Positions 60,560-64,000 of a DNA stretch of 64,000 nt are shown one piece after another. Each line of letters starts with the position of its first letter. The first letter of the stretch is position 1. Both the position numbers and the translations under genes were made by a program. Source of the stretch: Microbacterium mangrovi (GTDB lineage Bacteria > Actinomycetota > Actinomycetes > Actinomycetales > Microbacteriaceae); assembly GCF_000802305.1 (NCBI RefSeq), contig NZ_JTDK01000016.1, forward strand, positions 1-64,000, written 5' to 3'. The notes beneath the pieces are model-generated. The model did no database searches. It saw nothing but the letters and a program-made list of their open reading frames with translations, and was not told the origin of the DNA.

Positions 60560-61305
60560 GAGCGGGAAGCCCCGATCCCGATGTCGATCACCGAGTCGAG
60601 TCCGACCACGACGCCCTGCACCGTGGGTGCGTGCTGCAGCGCCAGCCGGATGCCGGGCGCGTAGGCCTGCGCGGGCTCGACGGTGTCGTGCACGATCGAC
60701 AGGGACTCGCCCGCGCCGGAGAGGATGACCTCCTGCTTGGCGACCACCCCGGGGCGGCGGAGCGAGTGCACGGGAACGCTGGCGACCTGCTGGCCCCGGG
60801 CACGCTGGTCGGCGAAAGGCGCGTCGACGGGGCCCTGCTCGGTGCGCGCGGCGGCGATCAGCTCGGCGGTGCGCACCGCGGTGCCGCTCGGCGAGTCGAT
60901 CTTGGTGTCGCGGTGCGCCTCGATGATCTCGACCGAGTCGAAGAAGGGAGCCGCAGCGGCGGCGAGCGCGGAGCCGAGCACGGAGCCGAGCGAGAAGTTC
61001 GGCACGAACATGACGCCGGTGCCGGCGGCGTCGGCGAGCGGCCGGATCGCGGCGATCCGCTCGGCGGACCAGCCCGATGTGCCCACGAGCACGGGGACGC
61101 CGTGCTCGATCGCGAGACGCACGACGTCGCCCGAGACGGCCGGGGTCGTGGCATCGACCACCAGGTCGGCGCCGGCGAGCGCCGACATGTCGTCGCGCGA
61201 GCCGAGCCGGGCGGTCAGCTCGAAGCCGGCGGTCTCGCGCACGATGTCGCAGATGATCCCTCCGAGCTTTCCGGATGCCCCCACCACAGCCACACGCGTC
61301 GTCAT
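60556..61305 (-). CDS. dapB: 4-hydroxy-tetrahydrodipicolinate reductase
   Basis: DapB reduces the DapA product. The 249-residue protein has the cofactor motif 'VVGASGKLGG' and the catalytic signature E-x-HRD-x-K-x-D-x-PSGT. TAGGCT (61317-61312) is six bases before the ATG: leaderless. It is separated from dapA by thyA-folA and other genes. Confidence 0.96.
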   Translation of the reverse strand: MTTRVAVVGASGKLGGIICDIVRETAGFELTARLGSRDDMSALAGADLVVDATTPAVSGDVVRLAIEHGVPVLVGTSGWSAERIAAIRPLADAAGTGVMFVPNFSLGSVLGSALAAAAAPFFDSVEIIEAHRDTKIDSPSGTAVRTAELIAAARTEQGPVDAPFADQRARGQQVASVPVHSLRRPGVVAKQEVILSGAGESLSIVHDTVEPAQAYAPGIRLALQHAPTVQGVVVGLDSVIDIGIGASRS

Positions 61306-61354
61306 GCTTCCAGCCTAATCGCGGCTCCGGTGCCCGCCGGGGTACCGTGGGCGG

Positions 61355-61825
61355 GTGGCATCCCTCCGCCCCTCCCCCGTCGACGCGACCGACGCGCACG
61401 AGCTGCTGGAGGAGTACTTCCACACGCGCGAGATCGGATTCGCGCATCAGGGCGTCGACTACGCGATCCACTTCCCGGACCCCGCGGCCTTCGTGCCCCC
61501 GGGCGGTGTGTTCCTCGTGCTCGACGACGGCGATGTGCCGAGCGGATGCGGCGGCATCCGGCGCCTGGCGGACGGCCCGTCCGGCATCCGCTACGAGGTC
61601 AAGCACCTGTACGTGCGCGAGGCCGGCCGCGGCCAGGGGTGGGGACGCCTCCTGCTCGAGGCGCTCGAGGCCCACGCGCGCGAGTGGGGTGCGGCCGAGC
61701 TGGTGCTCGACACCCACCATTCGCTGGAGGCGGCCGCCGGCCTGTATCGCGCCACCGGCTTCACTCCCGTCGCCCGCTACAACGACAACCCGAACGCGAC
61801 CCGCTGGTACGCGAAGACCCTCTGA
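61355..61825 (+). CDS. GNAT family N-acetyltransferase
   Basis: The 156-residue protein has the acetyl-CoA motif 'RGQGWGRLLLEALEAHA' (about 92-108) and the C-terminal 'AAGLYRATGFTPVARYNDNP'. Substrate unknown. GTG start with TACCGT (61343-61348) six bases before it. Confidence 0.88.
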   Translation: MASLRPSPVDATDAHELLEEYFHTREIGFAHQGVDYAIHFPDPAAFVPPGGVFLVLDDGDVPSGCGGIRRLADGPSGIRYEVKHLYVREAGRGQGWGRLLLEALEAHAREWGAAELVLDTHHSLEAAAGLYRATGFTPVARYNDNPNATRWYAKTL

Positions 61826-61847
61826 CGCGGGCGCCGCGGCGCCACCG

Positions 61848-61917
61848 GCGGAGGACATGACGCGAAGGGAGGATGCCGGGCCGCCGAAACCTCCTCCGCC
61901 CACCACATCCCCTCCGC
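61848..61917. repeat. 70-bp repeat, copy A
   Basis: This unit begins GCGGAGGACATG, has GGGAGGATGCCGGG in its middle, and ends CCCTCCGC; the ends are near-complementary (GCGGAGG/CCTCCGC). It is 59/70 identical by eye to copy B at 61952-62021. No gene is seen in 61826-62036 apart from these two repeats. Confidence 0.75.
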
Positions 61918-61951
61918 TCACGACCGCGACCGCCCACGCCCGGCGCGAGCA

Positions 61952-62021
61952 GCGGAGGACATGGCGCGAGGGGAGGATGCCGGGATGCCGAAGCCTCCTC
62001 CGGCCGGCGTATCTCCTCCGC
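61952..62021. repeat. 70-bp repeat, copy B
   Basis: Direct copy of the unit at 61848-61917, 104 bases later, with eleven substitutions and no gaps. Ends GCGGAGGA and TCCTCCGC are perfectly complementary over eight bases, so a folded transcript could form a long hairpin. Confidence 0.75.
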
Positions 62022-62036
62022 CGGCGACCGGACGGC

Positions 62037-62639
62037 TCAGACCGGGGGCAGCTCGGGGAGGCCGGTGCGCAGCTCGAAGGGCAGGTGGGCCAGGTCGTTG
62101 TGCGAGACCAGCGTCCACGGGCGGCCGTGCCGCTGCGCGATGATCGACAGGCCGCAGTGCGCCTGGTTCAGGGTCATCCAGCGCCAGGCGGGAGCACCGA
62201 GCACCTCGCGCACGAACCAGCCGATCACGAAGTTGTGGGTGATGAGCAGCTCATGGACGTCACCGGGCTTGCGCACCAGGAACTCGCTCACCGCGTCCGC
62301 CATCTGCGCGGTGCCCGCCTCGACCTCGGCCTCGGTCACCGATCCGAAGAAGGGCTCGAACGCCGCCGGCGTCTCGGGCGTCATCCCGCTCGGGACGCAG
62401 TCGAACAGCAACGCGGTCGGCTGCGGCTCGATCGCCGGCAGGCGCTCCGCGACGGCATGCGCCGTCTGGGCGGCGCGTTCGAGGGGCGAGTGCCACACGG
62501 CATCCAGCGGGACTCCCGACAGGCGATCCGCGAGGAGCTCGGCCTGGCGTCGCCCGCGCGCGGACAGATGCCCGTCGGTGAGGCCGTGCTCGGCGTCCTG
62601 GTGCTCCCCGTGACGCACGAGGTAGATGTAGTGCGTTAT
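62037..62639 (-). CDS. histidine phosphatase family protein
   Basis: The protein has the RHG motif of the phosphoglycerate-mutase-like superfamily ('YLVRHGEH'), 'HSPLERAAQTAHAV' with the second Arg, and 'LLITHNFVIGWF' with the second catalytic His. The nearest GTG (62618) is the Val just before RHG and would delete the first beta strand. An in-frame TGA lies five codons upstream of an ATA at 62639-62637, which has an AGAGGA ribosome site seven bases before it. The best start is therefore ATA, giving about 200 residues. Confidence 0.82.
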   Translation of the reverse strand: MTHYIYLVRHGEHQDAEHGLTDGHLSARGRRQAELLADRLSGVPLDAVWHSPLERAAQTAHAVAERLPAIEPQPTALLFDCVPSGMTPETPAAFEPFFGSVTEAEVEAGTAQMADAVSEFLVRKPGDVHELLITHNFVIGWFVREVLGAPAWRWMTLNQAHCGLSIIAQRHGRPWTLVSHNDLAHLPFELRTGLPELPPV

Positions 62640-62712
62640 GGCTGAATCCTCTCAGGCGTCGATGCCGGCCCGGTGCGGGCACACGGTCAACCACCTTACG
62701 TCACGAATGACG

Positions 62713-63777
62713 TCACTCCGCCGCGCGCGCGATCTCAGTCAGCTGGGCACGGCTCAGGTGGACGCCCACGCCCTGCACCACGTCTTCGATCTGCTGGGGC
62801 CCGGTCGCATCGACGATCGGGGCCACGATCAGCCGCTGGGCGAGCAGCCACGCGACCGCCACCGCGGTTTCGGAGACGCCGAGGGAAGCTCCGACGGAGA
62901 TGAGAGCCTTGCGCAGGCGTGCCGCCCGCCTCTGCAGCGACTGTCCCCACTGGGAGGGTCGGACCGCCCGGGCCATGATCCGTGCCGCGGACGGGGCGTC
63001 TGCGGCCAGCAGGGACCGCTCCACCGCGTGCGACGGAGTCACGGCGATGCCCTGGGCACCGGCGACGAGCCGCAGGTCGCCGTCGAAGTCACCGCGGCGC
63101 ACCACGCTGTACGGGGCGTCGAGCACCGTGAACCGGGGATACCCGGCGGAAGCGAAGATGCGCGCCTCGACCAGCTGCTCGGCGGTGAAGCCGTACGCCG
63201 CGAGTGCCCGCGCCTTGCCCGCGCCCACCAGCCACTCGGCGGTCGCCAGAGTGTCGTCGAGGGCCGCCGGCTCGCCGGTGCCGTCAAGGTAGAGGACGTC
63301 GATGCGGTCGGTGCCGAGGCGGGTCAGGGACGCCTCCACGGCGCGGACCAGGTTCACCGGACCGAGCCCGGGATTGTCGGGATGCCCGCCCACGCGCACC
63401 GCGAGGACGATGTCGTCGCGCAGCCCGCGGGTGCTCAGCCACTGGCCGATGATCTGCTCACTGCGCCCGGCGCCCCACCGGTCGGCCGTGTAGACGGCGT
63501 TGCCGCCCCGGCCGACGTAGGCGTCGAGCGTGGCATCGGCGCGGTGCTGCCCGACCGACGCGCCGAAGGCACGACCGCCGAGGATGAGGGGGAACACGTC
63601 GAAGCCGGTCTCGCCGAGCGGGACGCGGATGCCGGTGCCCACGGCAGGTCCCTGCACCGGGATCGGTGCCGAAGGATGCACCGGCGGCGCCGTCGTCGCG
63701 GCCGCTTCGCGGGCACTGCGCCGGGTCGCGGGCACGCCCGAGGGGGACGTCTGCTCATCGATGCTGAAGATCGACAT
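62713..63777 (-). CDS. aldo/keto-reductase-like protein lacking the catalytic tetrad
   Basis: The 354-residue protein has a 45-residue disordered N-terminus and an AKR-type barrel ('GETGFDVFPLILGGRAFG', 'TADRWGAGRSEQIIG', 'LTRLGTDRIDVLYL', C-terminal 'APIVDATGPQQIEDV'). All four catalytic positions differ from active enzymes: Asp is Tyr96, Tyr is Trp101, Lys is Arg128 and His is Asp165. It is unlikely to be a normal NADPH reductase; a cofactor-binding or regulatory role is possible. ATG 63777 follows a GGGGGTGAT ribosome site. Confidence 0.82.
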   Translation of the reverse strand: MSIFSIDEQTSPSGVPATRRSAREAAATTAPPVHPSAPIPVQGPAVGTGIRVPLGETGFDVFPLILGGRAFGASVGQHRADATLDAYVGRGGNAVYTADRWGAGRSEQIIGQWLSTRGLRDDIVLAVRVGGHPDNPGLGPVNLVRAVEASLTRLGTDRIDVLYLDGTGEPAALDDTLATAEWLVGAGKARALAAYGFTAEQLVEARIFASAGYPRFTVLDAPYSVVRRGDFDGDLRLVAGAQGIAVTPSHAVERSLLAADAPSAARIMARAVRPSQWGQSLQRRAARLRKALISVGASLGVSETAVAVAWLLAQRLIVAPIVDATGPQQIEDVVQGVGVHLSRAQLTEIARAAE

Positions 63778-64000
63778 GATCACCCCCTGCGCGCACTTAG
63801 GTCTCTTTGCCTGAGATGCCGCCTTCGGCGCCCCCCGGCGCTTTCGAAAAGGCTATTCGACGCGTCCCCCGGAACTTGCCAAGAACGCGGCGTTCCGGTG
63901 AACAATCTCGTAACATTTCCGTCACATTGACAGGGAGAGCGCTCTCATTCGCCCTGATACACGCCGGAGACGACGGATGCCCGCCCCCGGGCGGGGACAG
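63778..64000. promoter_or_regulatory. right-edge control region with LacI-type operator
   Basis: No gene is seen. The perfect palindrome GAGAGCGCTCTC (63935-63946) is a typical LacI-family operator in actinobacteria. A TTGACA -35 on the plus strand (63927-63932) lies just before it, so it probably controls a sugar gene to the right of the window. The AKR-like gene must start from the minus strand somewhere in 63800-63900; its leader holds a GCGCC/GGCGC hairpin at 63828-63841. Confidence 0.6.

Noticed and set aside
63790..63845. Glycine-riboswitch-like words (GCCGAAGG and CTCAGGCAAA) on the minus strand
   Set aside because: The stems that should separate these words are missing and no P1 partner is seen; the downstream gene is not a glycine gene.
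63844..63860. LexA-box-like TCGAA...TTCGA before the AKR-like gene
   Set aside because: The half-sites are seven bases apart instead of six, which breaks dimer spacing.

Overview
The window is high-GC actinobacterial chromosome. Gene order, gene content and the many transcripts that appear to start at the start codon point to Microbacteriaceae, most likely Microbacterium or a close relative (inference; no 16S sequence lies inside the window). Coding density is very high and almost everything is core housekeeping. I see no tRNA, CRISPR array, prophage or transposase. The left edge is the promoter and pre-16S leader of an rRNA operon that reads leftward out of the window.

Layout: 467-3916 holds a DUF4184 membrane protein, tyrS and a convergent pair (DUF3307-like membrane protein and SatD-like protein). 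3978-10843 is an arginine operon argC-J-B-D-F-H, all with 4-base overlaps, preceded by an arginine-rich small ORF that looks like an attenuator peptide. 10899-15236 holds a dienelactone hydrolase and pheS-pheT. 15290-20686 is a transport module: a CitA/DcuS-type two-component system divergent from a NitT/TauT-type ABC transporter. It sits between pheS and the tsnR/trmH-rplT-rpmI-infC block (20779-22964), which are close neighbours in many actinobacteria. 23220-28576 holds a DUF1844 protein, a methyltransferase, an SseB protein and priA-hisH-hisB-hisC. 28599-29950 is the divergent LysM/lexA SOS pair.

30078-36920 carries a membrane protein, metF, an S9 peptidase, hflX and an RsmC-like methyltransferase; 36945-37901 is a DyP peroxidase. 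37926-47964 is the conserved actinobacterial run dapF-miaA-miaB-recX-recA-DUF3046-clgR-cinA-pgsA-ftsK, all on the minus strand. 48266-54149 holds a Pr6Pr-like membrane protein and a 1693-residue SCO7613-type membrane protein. 54205-61305 is rnj-dapA-SDR-folA-thyA, a thioredoxin-like protein, an OsmC protein, a small membrane protein and dapB. 61355-63777 holds a GNAT protein, two copies of a 70-bp repeat, a histidine phosphatase and an aldo/keto-reductase-like protein that has lost all four catalytic residues. A LacI-type operator lies at the right edge.

The genes serve translation (tyrS, pheST, infC, rpmI, rplT, miaA, miaB, hflX), amino-acid and lysine/peptidoglycan precursor synthesis (arg, his, dapA/B/F, metF), thymidylate and folate supply (thyA, folA), and DNA repair with the SOS response (lexA, LysM protein, recA, recX). 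LexA-box-like sequences link lexA, its divergent LysM neighbour and recA. The most unusual items are the putative arginine attenuator, three 20-bp operator-like repeats upstream of ftsK, the pseudo-enzyme aldo/keto reductase, and two genes whose best starts are ATC or ATA codons.
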